A stretch of 64,000 bases of DNA, from positions 14,904,722-14,968,721 of the forward strand of contig CM055108.1 in NCBI GenBank assembly GCA_029204225.1. Reading direction: 5' to 3'. Numbering within the stretch: position 1 is the first letter of the stretch; each line of letters begins with the position of its first letter. The notes under the pieces are model-generated. The model worked only from the letters and a program-made list of their open reading frames with translations, did no database searches and was not told the DNA's origin. Below are positions 1 to 10,415 of this stretch, one piece after another. Made by a program: the position numbers and the translations under genes. Source of the stretch: Diphasiastrum complanatum (taxonomy: Eukaryota; Streptophyta; Lycopodiopsida; Lycopodiales; Lycopodiaceae).

Positions 1-35
1 CAATATGTGAGCCTTGAAGGCATTTGTCTTTCCCT

Positions 36-740
36 TTATGTTCTCCTTGGCTTTTGACTTGATGAAGGTCCATCATCATCACCATCTAAAGTAGGATCAT
101 TTACATCAACATCAAGAATTTTAGATCCATCCACATTACCATCAATAATGCTTGAAGATACTTTTGGAATGTTCCCCTCATCAAAAATGACATCTCTACC
201 AATAATCATCTTATTAGTAGAAGGAATGTAAACCTTGTAGGATCTACTCACCTTACTATATCCAACAAATATACCTTTCCTTAAAGATGGATCCTCCTTG
301 GTCCTATCATCAAGAGTTATATTGACATAGCATGTGCATCCAAAAGTTCTAAGAAAGTTGACACTTGGCCTCCTCTTGAATAATAGCATCTCAAAAGGTG
401 TCCTTCCATCCAAAATAGCACTAGGCCACCTATTGCACAAGAAATTAGCACACAACAAAGCTTGATCCCAAAATGGCTTATCAATGTTAGAACTTATTCG
501 CACTTTCACATAAAGTCCTATTCTTCCTCTCGGCCACTCCATTTTGTTGTGGGGTCCTTGGTGTTGTATACTCCCTCTTGATCCCATGCTCATCACAAAA
601 AGCCTTAGACTTAGTAGATATCATTCTCACTCCTTAAACACTTGATCCTTGTGGAAAATTGGTTCTCCCTTGCATTCTTGAACTTAACAAAGACATCATA
701 CACTTCATTTGTGCTCTCTAGTAGATAGATCCAACAAAAG
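36..740 (-). pseudogene. Ty1/copia integrase fragment
   Basis: Minus-strand remnant of a copia polyprotein covering the second half of the integrase. An open stretch (36-596) includes the family pattern KPFWDQALLCANFLCNR, then the conserved block around FGCTCYVNI and GIFVGYS. Upstream, to about 740, another frame keeps VYDVFVKFKNARENQ and IKCLRSEN, which normally precede the third catalytic acidic residue. Stops and a frameshift separate the two parts, so it is not functional. The left window edge cuts the element, and no LTR can be assigned to it. Confidence 0.85.
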
Positions 741-1458
741 CTTAAGTTAATTCATGGCTACACCTAGAGAAACACATTGGAAAGTGTTAAAATTACACAA
801 GCTAGTTTGATTTTCCACTTGTAAATTGCATTGAGGCCATGTTTTGGGATGTCACACATGCCAAAAGCATAGGATACTCTTTTTCTAAGTCATATCCCTA
901 ACCTAGATTTGGAATGGCACCTTTGGAATGAGGCTAGATTGTGCATAGATAGGCTAGAGAGATTATAGGAACTAAAAATAGCAATTTTTACATTTTTTTG
1001 GATCTCAAGATCTCGACCCCCAATTAGGGTCTAATAGGTTAAAAATTAGGGCTAGGTCTTGGATGGATCATAGGAAGCCCTAAATGTTCAGATCCGAGGC
1101 ATTCATGTATATATATGTGATGGATTTTCCATCCAATTATGAGTAAAATTGACATCTTCCTTCATGATTAGTTTTGGTCTATCATTTGTGTGTTGATTGC
1201 TATTGGCATTTTGATTTTTGTAATTATTAGAATGTTTGGAGGGTGCTGGTATAGTACACAGGCAACAATAGGCCATACTTTCACACGTATGAACCTCTTT
1301 GCATGATTTTGGAGCCAATTTGTGGAGTTCAAGCCAAGATAAGCTAGAAATCAATGTATTGGTTTGTGTTCTAGCAATAGGATCTTGATTGGATCTTAAT
1401 AAAGTGCTTTTCCCATAATTTCTAGGATCTATTGGAGTTATTTTGCCACATTTTCACA
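741..1458. other. AT-rich stretch ending at a copia-type primer site
   Basis: No gene is visible. The end at 1458 (...TTTTCACA) directly abuts a primer-binding site, so part of this stretch may be a 5' LTR. A possible polyadenylation signal (AATAAAG) lies near 1398. The left boundary of such an LTR was not found. Confidence 0.35.
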
Positions 1459-1472
1459 TGGTATCAGAGCCA
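1459..1472 (+). promoter_or_regulatory. Retrotransposon primer-binding site (initiator-Met tRNA type)
   Basis: TGGTATCAGAGCCA matches the usual plant LTR-retrotransposon primer site complementary to the 3' end of initiator tRNA-Met. It sits only 58 bases before a purine tract (TGAGGGGGAG, 1521-1530), which would make an extremely short internal region. Confidence 0.7.
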
Positions 1473-1530
1473 TGGTTGTGGGTGTGGTCTAGGCATGCGG
1501 TAGCTAAAATGGCTATGCCTTGAGGGGGAG

Positions 1531-1684
1531 TGTTAGAAAGTGTCAAGGCTATAGCCCTTGCATATCACTCTAGGAACACAAATGGACGGGTAGCTCAGTG
1601 GTAGAGCACTCCACCAGAATGGGGGAGGTCCTAAGTTCAATCCCTAGCCCTACCACACACACCAAGTGTAAAAACTTTTCAACA
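1531..1684 (+). repeat. Short LTR (154 bp) between a purine tract and a primer site
   Basis: Starts TGTTAG and ends AACA, giving TGTT/AACA terminal inverted repeats. It is preceded without a gap by the purine tract TGAGGGGGAG (1521-1530) and followed without a gap by TGGTATCAGAGCC (1685-1697). That is how an LTR shared by two neighbouring internal regions should look. It contains a tRNA-like sequence (1584-1655). No second copy of this LTR was found in the window. Confidence 0.6.
1584..1655 (+). other. tRNA-like sequence inside an LTR
   Basis: A 72-base tRNA-like unit. The D-arm box TAGCTCAGTGGTAGAGC is perfect, and the T-arm box GGTCCTAAGTTCAATCCC keeps the TTCAATC loop. The acceptor arms pair at 5 of 7 positions and the T stem at 4 of 5. 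The anticodon stem is poor and position 33 is not T, so it is a pseudo-tRNA or SINE head rather than a working tRNA. The A and B boxes could still act as an internal Pol III promoter. Confidence 0.55.
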
Positions 1685-1699
1685 TGGTATCAGAGCCAT

Positions 1700-2448
1700 T
1701 CCAAGAAATGAGCTATAAATCTAGAATCATAGATTTTGATGCGCAATTCAAGCATTGATTTCTATCTAGACATAATCTATGATTAGCACCTCCAAGTTTT
1801 TATATAATTGAGAGAAGAGAGATCTAATGGAATTTGATTTACAGGTCTTTTAGCTTCAAAATATGAGTTGAGGTCATCTCTTATCAATTGGATCAAAATA
1901 ACAAGTTTTTTATGTTTTTTCTTTTAGATGCTACTCGATTTGTGGTGTCAATCACAAGGAATAGTTTTCAATCATTCAATAGGAAGGTAGATCATCATTC
2001 TTGGTGTTGTAATAGGTCGTTATTAGGCTTATTAAGGTCCTTGAAAGTCATTTTTAGGGTCAGCCCAAGGATTTTGGCAAGTACTCATCATAGAATGCAA
2101 TTCTAGCCAAGATTGTGTTCATTTTTGCTTGTTTTTGTAATATAGTTTGGATTGATTATTGCATAATGATTCAACCTGATTTTATAGGGATAATTTGAAG
2201 AGCCATTTATGTGCATTGATTCCTTTTGGTTCAGAGGCTAGGTGAATCCAAGTACCCTACATCCAATTTTTATACCAATTCAAGCTAGTTTTCATTTTTC
2301 TTGTTTTAGATAAATTTGATTAACTCAAGATCAAGTAGGATCTTGTTGAGAAGTCAAGGTTTGAATCTTCTCAAGTCCCTAAGTAGAGGGATAGCTATAT
2401 TTTCAATCATTTCTATTTTGCATCCATTTTTGTGATCGAAAGCTAAGA
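1700..2448. other. Non-coding stretch downstream of a primer site
   Basis: Possible retroelement leader between the primer site at 1685 and a gag relic at 2449. I see no open gene, RNA or clear repeat in it. Confidence 0.3.
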
Positions 2449-2620
2449 ATGGAATCTATTCTTGTTTTACAAGATCTAATGGATATAGTGAGTGGTGAAG
2501 AGGATGATCCCATTCACCCTCAAGAAGCTACAAGATACAAGAAGAGGGCAAGATTGCCCTCCATTGTATAAAAATGAATATAGAAAATGAGCTTCTTAAG
2601 GAGGTATGAAAATTATAAAA
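2449..2620 (+). pseudogene. Copia gag 5' end, relic
   Basis: Reads MESILVLQDLMDIVSG and then YKKRAR before hitting stops. This matches the start of the better-preserved gag at 4061 (MESILTLQDVIDIVLG and YKKRAR). It is therefore a truncated second copy of the same copia family lying upstream of the first. Confidence 0.7.
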
Positions 2621-3301
2621 AGTTATCTATCATAGCTATAGGGGTTTGCTAGGTTTTTTATGTCAAGCATCTTGGTGTAGATCTTTGATAGGGCCAAAAT
2701 TGGCAAAGATGGCAAAATGGTCAATTCCACATGTAAAGCCACAATTTGGCCAAAAGTAGTTCATGATGCAAACTAGAGCTAGTTAGGCTTGTGACACTTG
2801 TTTAGATGTAATTTGATGTGTTGGCAAAGGTCAAAGGGTCCAATCGATATTGAGAAAACGTTATGAAGGGTCCAATAGAATTGCAAGATGGATGCATCAC
2901 TCATCCAATAGAATTAGAGAGGATAGGATTTGGAGTCCAATAGGATGTAAGCAAGGATCTCCACGAGTTTTGTATGTACTCTCCTTACCAATCATAAACT
3001 AATTGAGTTTTGGAGTCAAATTTGAGATTTGCCAATTTTGCTTGTATTTCACTCTCTCTCTACCCGAGACTAAAAGTGGTCTATTCTCTCTCTACCCGAG
3101 GAGAGGAGCTTGTCTTTACTTAGTTTTTTCATGAAACACTTCTACATATGTGAAACTACTTTGATTATCAATCTATGCATCTATCTTTGCCTTAGATTTT
3201 GATCTAGATCTTGGATTTCAATCTAATATTGATCTAACATGCTTAAGCTTTGCTTAGAAGATCATTCTCACACATTAGGCCCACATGTGTGAAATTTCAC
3301 G
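2621..3301. other. Probable LTR-like non-coding stretch before a primer site
   Basis: No coding signal. It ends in TTTCACG against the primer-like site at 3302, so it may include the 5' LTR of the copia element whose gag starts at 4061. The left LTR end is not evident. Confidence 0.3.
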
Positions 3302-3314
3302 TGGTGTCAGAGCC
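3302..3314 (+). promoter_or_regulatory. Diverged primer-binding site
   Basis: TGGTGTCAGAGCC differs by one base from the common TGGTATCAGAGCC. It lies 0.76 kb upstream of a copia gag in the same orientation. Confidence 0.55.
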
Positions 3315-4060
3315 TACCTAAGTGTTTGATGCTTGTTTCATCCAAAGTTTCAAAAATTTCATGAAAATCAAGATCTAGAGAGAGTATTTTGCATCTCCCA
3401 TGCTATCTCAGGCAAATTTGGATCAAAAGGGTTCATCATCATAAGGATTGAATCATTTTTTATGTTGTACAGATTTTCCTGCTCAGACACGTGTGAAGGA
3501 CAACCCAATTCAATTTCGAAGTTCTCTTCCATGTTTAAACCAAATCTAGAGCTTGATAGCTAATTTCAAAGCTATTTCAGCTAGTTTGTGTAGCAATTGA
3601 TTTCATAGAGATTGGATCTCCCACTAAAAAGTTATAATCAGCTGAATCAAGGTGGGTAGGGCACCCAACCTGGTTGGACACTTTTACTTTTGACTCTATC
3701 ATGCTTGTTTGATCAAAAATCTCAATTCTAGGCTTGCCAATCTCATTTTCTTGAGATCTAGTCATCATTTTGAGGTCATAGCCACTTTCTTTCATACAAT
3801 TGGCTTGTATTTGAGTCATTTGTAAATTCTTGGAGTGTCTCACACGTGCCAAAGATATCTTGACCCAAACTTTGTCCATACTTCATCAATTGATGTGAGA
3901 TTGATCTAGATCAAGAGAGATTGAAAAAGCTAGCGACGTCCATCTCACACTTTGTAGCAAGATCTTGCATAGGAGTTGGTAGCACACCCTTTTTGGATCC
4001 TATATTAAGAGAGAAAGCAACATATTTTTTGTTCAATTCACAAGGAGCCTTCACTATTAC

Positions 4061-5059
4061 ATGGCATCTATGGGTTCCTATCTATTGGAATCTAGTGAAA
4101 GGCTATCTACCTCCAACTATTCTATTTGGAAGTTGAGGATGGAGTCAATTCTAACACTCCAAGATGTGATCGACATTGTACTTGGGATTGAGGAGTCTCA
4201 AATCCTTCAAGAAGTACAAAAGTATAAGAAGAGAGCTAGGATGGCTCTCCATTATATCCAAATGAATGTCTCCAATAAGATTTTGCGAGAGATTGGTGCT
4301 TGCATATCGGCCAAAGATGCTTGGGATACTCTCAAAGCAATGTGTGAGGGCAAGAATACCTCAAGACTTATCACTCTTAGAAATCAGATCTTCCAAAGTT
4401 CTCAAAAGAGTGATGAGAGTGCCACTAATCCTACTTTGAGAGTGAAAGATACTCATAGAGACATTGCTTGCATTGGAGGATCTATAAATCAAAGTGAGCT
4501 AGTCCAAGTCATACTTAATGGCTTGAGAGATGAGTATGAAAACCTTGTCCAATCCTATGCCATCAAGGAGGATCTACCTACTTTGGAGGCTTTGCAAGGA
4601 GTGCTATTGGCTGAAGAATCAAGGCATGAGAACAAGCTATTAAGGATGGAGAAGTTATCACTCAACCATAATGGTATGTACAAAGGGAGGAGCAAAAAGC
4701 AACACCAACACTTCTCCAAGGACAAAGCAAAAGATAAAGACCAAGATGGAGAGGAGGTTGACACCTCTCATGCTTCTTCCTCAAAGAAGAAGAAGAATAT
4801 CAAATGTTTCTTTTGTGGCAAGATGGGGCACTATGCTACAAATTGCTTCAAGAAGAAGAATCAATTAAAGCAAGCCAACCTTTCAAATGAGAAAGAAGAC
4901 TCTATTGCAAGTGATGGAGAGGGATCTCTTATGGTCTCTAGTTTTTCATCTACACCTTTCAAGAAGGATGGATCTTGGTACATTGATAGTGGAGCATCTT
5001 CACATATGTGTAGCTCCAAGGAGTCATTCACATCTATTATGCCTTACGGAGGAGCTAAT
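4061..5059 (+). pseudogene. Copia gag and start of protease, truncated
   Basis: About 333 residues without a stop. Gag would package element RNA in cytoplasmic particles. The N-terminal part (residues about 10-190) has the plant copia gag fold with WKLRMES and a later LVQVILNGL block. A CCHC zinc knuckle (CFFCGKMGHYATNC) lies near residue 250, after a lysine-rich stretch. The aspartic protease begins with WYIDSGASSHM near residue 307. The element is cut at about 5050-5060, where sequence from an opposite-strand copia begins, so the rest of pol is absent. The start chosen is the ATG opening MASMGSYLLESS. Confidence 0.85.
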
Positions 5060-5604
5060 AAGTTTTCTGATGCATTTAATATGCTATCAGAATTGTTGAT
5101 TATCTTGGCTTGGTAGAGGTTTCCTTCTCTGCATCCAACTATCAACAATTTGTTTGTAGTTTTTTTTATCATGCGGCATGTATTGCCATCGACCAAAACT
5201 CGAATTCCAAGATCTGCCATCTTGGAAACTGATAGCAGATCTTTTCTCAGTGAAGGCACGTAGAGTGTTCCTGGCAGCTCTGCTTGACCTGACAGTATTC
5301 GCAGCTGTAGAGTCCCAATGCCTTTGACATCGTGTCTGCTCCCATCACCAAGAATCACTGTTCTGTTATTTTCGAGTTCTCTGAAGCCGATCAAGATTTT
5401 CTTGTTGCAGGTGATGTGTGATGTTGCTCTTGAATCAATGACTACATCGTAGTCTTGTTCAGTGTAGCTCATTGAAGCTTCATCAAGTATTGTGAAGGCA
5501 TCATCACCTCTATCTGCATCTTTGGATGACTCTACAACATTTGCTTTCTTCACCATCTCAGAGGAAGTGTTCTCCACCGCTTTGGGATTACCACTCGATT
5601 GCAA
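5060..5604 (-). pseudogene. Copia protease fragment, inverted relative to the neighbouring gag
   Basis: Minus-strand open stretch with copia protease features: VVIDSRATSHITCN in the active-site position, then ILGDGSRHDVKGIGTL and LYVPSLRKDLLSVSKM. The catalytic Asp-Ser-Gly is Asp-Ser-Arg here, which should inactivate it. It belongs to a different copia family from the plus-strand gag it abuts, so the junction near 5055 is an inversion or insertion breakpoint. Confidence 0.8.
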
Positions 5605-5609
5605 TGTAA

Positions 5610-7700
5610 TATCAAAAGCTTTTTGTATGTAGAATAACTAGGGCTTAAGGGAGAGTGTTAAATATAGTAAGTGTAGTTTATTTCGTAGTCTGATGTACAT
5701 TTTCAGCAATTTTTTGACATTTGCTTATGTGACAGTTGTGTGTGCCTTGTTTATAGTACATATAGATACTGAGTAGAGACACATGTCCCTTAGCGGGCTC
5801 TGTTTTACCATGCAACGATTCTAAAAAGTATGTCTTAATATGTACTATTCTCTCTCTTTGATGGTACACAATTTTTGAGTGTTGCTTGGGTGATGGTGTA
5901 TTATTTCCTTCTGTTTGATGGATCAATAGGATATAATATTCTTGATGACCATAAATTTAAATCCTTTAGTGTTTCCTCCTATAATGGATCATATTAGAAC
6001 CTGATAATTTTGATTCTTTTGAATTTCTTATCCTAAGCGGAGTATACTCTGGTGAAAGATCCACATGAAGATAATAAAGCTTAGTTATCATTAAAAAAAA
6101 CTAGTAGTAAATAGCACGGTGACAATAACATATGAGTCTCAAAATACAAAATATGATCAAACAACTCATCTAAATATGGATACGACATATGTAGAAAAGG
6201 CGATAAACACGTGTTCGCGGCCACAAAGATGGAGATGGTGGCAAGAAATTGTTCATCTTTGGAGATGGAGGTAGCTATATTTCTGAAATGCCACTACGTT
6301 TTTTATTTTTGAATGTTTCCAACTATTGGGAGGGAATATTTCAAATTTTCAAAAAGCAAATGTAATTGTGGTTAACTATGGTTAAGGACCAGTTACGTTA
6401 GATGTGAATGGAATAACGTAGATTCACTTGCGTTAAAAGTCATGTGGGCATATGCATAAAGAAGTTAAGAAATGCTATTTTGATTACTTTTTATTATTTT
6501 TCTCTCCTACATGGCATTTCTTATAGGGCCCTTTTAGGGGACATTTTTTTTTTAATGGGTTCCCAATTTAGTTGGACTTGACTCTGTTTGGGCAAACATG
6601 GTTGGCTTGGAAAGTTGTGATGATAATCACTTCTCACCAAAAATGATCGAAATCCAAATATCATAAAATATGATCATCTATAAACTCTACTTCATTGTCG
6701 AGAGTCACGGTCTCGCACCAAGGTAGTTCTTCATGAGTCCTTGCATGGGTTCATGTGGCAACCATTTGATGTTCATGAAATTCACGTGTAAGGTGATTTT
6801 ATCATCCATTGCTACCAACTTGATATTATTGCATTGAGCTTTCACTCTAGGATGATTATGAGCGGATTCATCTTTATTTAAAATTTGTAGACATTTGGCA
6901 TGTTGAGCAACTCAATGACCACAAAGGTCATTACCAATGGCCACTATTCCATAAACTATTTATGCTAGCTCTAATAGCTTAATGCAAGAGTAATTGGTGA
7001 GCTTGATGAAACATCTGTCATGCGAGTCATCCTTAGATAGTTTGGCCAAAATTCAATGACCTACTCCTCATCCATAACTAAAGCTTCACAAGAGAAGAAG
7101 TTATGGGAGTGCAACAGTCTACTTTCCATTTGGTTAGTTAATTCCATATTAACATAGTAAGTGACATTTGCATCTTAGTAGTCTGACAAGAACAGACCAA
7201 TCTTTAAACGTTCTCCATAATTCAAGAGCTAATCTAAGAATGATCCCTAAGGGGAGCCCAATTAGACTTAGTCCTACTAAGGCTTTGAAGTTATCTTGTT
7301 CTGATTTGTTCATGAGAAAAGGTACTTAATCTCCTAGCTAAACAATGTCCAAATTGTGTGCCACAATCTCACTAAATGGTTGATTCATTTGGTAAGTGTT
7401 CTTGTGCACAGGCAAATTAAAGCGGATAGATTGGTCTAATTCAACTCACTCCTTGGCTTTCATTGTTAAATCCAATGTTTTGTATAATGGATATGGCCCC
7501 ATTAAGATTTTGGATAAAGATATTGTCTTGGTTCAATGGTGAGAGAGTACTGAGTGACGATGTGTTGTGTTAGTCCTTGTTTTTGTGCATGTGTCTAGAT
7601 CTATACGAGAGCTATTTTCCCATTATTAAACTTAAGTGAATTAGGTGGCCATAGTTGGCTTTCTTGCACAAGGGTTGATAAATTCTCCGATTAGGACATT
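5610..7700. other. Non-coding, nothing recognised
   Basis: AT-rich sequence without a gene I can support. A TGTTAAATAT following GGGAGAG near 5654-5670 could be a plus-strand purine tract and LTR start, but no partner was found. Confidence 0.3.
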
Positions 7701-7716
7701 TGATAGCTCTATGTAG

Positions 7717-8871
7717 TTGTCTTTTACACATGCTGGTCGGCATCATTTACTTTCTGGTATTGATTCTCAGGGTGACTATCAGCTGGTTACTGGGAAGCAG
7801 TTTATGTGTAGCCTGCCAAAGGCTCAAGGTGCATCTCTTTTTATCATTCAGAGTACATCAGTTGCTGCTCCTCCTGCTCCATCCGTGGGTCCTCTTCCTC
7901 AGGTGATTTCTGACTTATTGCATCGGTATTCTGTGGTCTTTTCAGAACCTACGTCTCTGCCACCATTACCAAATGTCACCCACCATATTGATCTTATTCC
8001 TGGTGCTACCCCACCCTCTCGTGCTCCATATCGTATGTCTGAAGATGAACGGGGCCTCATTGTTCCTAGCCATAGTACTTTTGGTGCTCTTGTCTTCCTT
8101 GTTGCCAAAAATGATGGAACCAAACGCCTTTGCATTGACTATCGTGCTTTAAACAAGCTGACTATCCGTAATCAGTATCCTATACCTCACATGGATGACC
8201 TTTTTGATCAGTTTGGCACTTCTTCCATCTTTTCCAAAATTGACCAACGTTCTGGATACTACCAAATTAGGATGCATCCTTCTGATGAGCATAAGACTGC
8301 ATTTCGTACTCATTTGGATTTGTATGAATTTTGTGGTCTTCCATTTGGTGTTCAGAATGGTCCACCGACATTTCAGAATGCTATGAATAATATTTTATGT
8401 CCTCTTTTAGGTGTTTGTGTCTTAGTTTATTTTGATGACATTCTTGTTTTTAGTACTTCTTTGTCTGATCATGTAAAACATCTATCTTCTGTATTTGAAT
8501 TACTTACTAAGCATCAACTGTTCGCCAAATTGTCCAAATGTTCTTTTGATGTGGCTGAAATCGAATTTTTGGGTTTTCTTATTTGTGGTGGACGTATTCG
8601 TCTTGATTCTCGAAAAGTTCAAGCTGAGAATTGGCCTGTCCCAACCAATGTTCATTCTATTCGTATGTTTTTAGGTATGGCAACCCATCTTCGTCGTCCT
8701 GTTAAGTATTTTGCCACTGTGGATGCTCTGCTTCATTCCTTACTAAAGAAGTCTTATGCCTTTGTTTGGACTTCTGAGTGTCAAACTGCTTTTGATGCTT
8801 TACGTCATGCCATTGTTTCTGCTACTGTTATGCGTTTCCTACAGAGCCAGAGTTGTGCCCTTTTTTGCTAG
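7717..8871 (+). pseudogene. Ty3/gypsy protease-end and reverse-transcriptase fragment
   Basis: About 384 residues in one frame. It begins in the linker after the protease ([18 protein letters not shown]) and runs through the reverse transcriptase: [40 protein letters not shown], catalytic [10 protein letters not shown], then FAKLSKCSF and EFLGFLI. It is the same family as the element at 37143-43643. A deletion removes about 20 residues after APYRMSEDE, and it ends early in the connection/RNase H region. LTRs are absent, so this is a dead fragment. Confidence 0.9.
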
Positions 8872-10340
8872 CCACCGCCATCCATGGGTGAAAAAACTTT
8901 ACTAAAAAGTCCAAGACAGGTCAGAATCTTGTAACACGTTTGTTCTTATGTTATCTTTCGTTGTAAATTCTTTAGGTCCAATGCTCGTCCTCTGTGTGTT
9001 TCAGACATAATGGCTCATGGTCAATTTGTCATGGTTTATGGGAGCTATTTGTGTTTGATGGGAAGATAATCTCCATGAGGCTATCCATGTCTTGTACTCT
9101 ATAAATGAGGCTATCCATGTCTTTTTCTAGGCAGTGTGAAAGTCACCTCCTTTTTTCTCCCATGTTTTAGCACATTAAGATATCTTGTGAGGGGTGGAGA
9201 TGGCAAATAACAATTGTGCACAATGTTGAGAGCCCATTCAATTGTTGAAACTCATTGAGGTAAAAACAAGTTCCCACCACAAAATCAATCTAAGGCACAT
9301 GCCTTGGTAAGAAATGTCTCAAAATGAAAGGAAACAAAAAACTGACAACTATCATGGATCAAACTCTCCATAAACTTGCTCAAACAAAATAAGCACAATG
9401 AAAATAGCTATTTGGCGAGTCTTCGACAATGGCACCAAATAAAGCAAAGCCCTCTCTAGCCAAATGAGAGCTTAAAAAAAATATTGGATGTCGTGATTGT
9501 AGAGTATATGGCTTTCATCCAATGGAGAGCCACAGACAAGCTCACCTCAAGGAGTTGCCAACAAAGCTCCTAGACACTCTTTACAAATATCCCAAAAACA
9601 AAAAGTATAGCTTTTTTTGTATCCTATCTAAAAAAAATCTTACTTATTTACCTACTTCACACTATTCCTATCCACTCTCCCATAGAGTTTTCAGCATTTG
9701 CAACCACTGAGGTGGGCCTTCCGCTCCGTGTGCATCCTTCCATGTCTTACTAAGCTCATGCAAAGCGATTGTGTCTGAAAAAATAGGCTCTCTGTGCTTT
9801 TGGATATGAAGGCCAAAAGTGTATCAAGGTTCTAATTATGTCAGCTCCAAAGTGCGTCTTTGTGCAAGGAAATAGAAACTATCATATCAATATTGACTGA
9901 AGAGCATACTGGACTAGCTTGATCGGACCATTTATCCGAACAGGAAAAAGTCCACAGAAATGTTCTAACCAAAGCTTCCGACGAGAAAATTCAAACCTGC
10001 TTTCTTTTTTTAATGATAGAGTCTCAGTGCTTCTGCTCGTATAGATGACCCTTCATGTTTCGCATAAGTCCTCAGCAAGAAGGATCCCGGTTCCCTTCTC
10101 GCACTTTCAAGGGAAGCAAGTAGGATATTGAATTTGTGTAATCAATAGTCTCATTTCATACATACACGAGAAGTATTCTCCACCACAAAAGCATCCAAGG
10201 CAGCAGATGTCATTAGATTGACATCGAACAATGCCTCTCTCTCTTTTTTTGCTTCACAAATTGCTATGCTCAGTTGATACTAAACCCTGCAGAAAATCTT
10301 CTGTGCATTTGTGATTGATTTCAACTCCCTCAAGTGGTCA
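8872..10340. other. Flanking sequence and CDKE 3' UTR region
   Basis: No gene recognised. The part next to 10341 must contain the CDKE 3' untranslated region on the minus strand. I could not pick a convincing polyadenylation signal. Confidence 0.4.
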
Positions 10341-10415
10341 TTACATCCTCCGCGACTTGGCTGGTGGCTGATAACTTCCCGTATTCTGCATATTGCCTGC
10401 TTCTCTCCTGCGAGC
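10341..10415 (-). CDS. CDKE: CDKE last exon and stop
   Basis: A 75-nt exon coding [15 protein letters not shown] and QPPAKSRRM, followed by TAA. The basic KSRR end matches the conserved CDKE C-terminus and may help nuclear import (inference). Confidence 0.9.
   Translation of the reverse strand, partial: ARRREAGNMQNTGSYQPPAKSRRM

Noticed and set aside
1584-1655. A functional tRNA gene
   Set aside because: Anticodon stem mispaired, no T at position 33, and two acceptor mismatches. It is inside an LTR, so it is listed as tRNA-like only.
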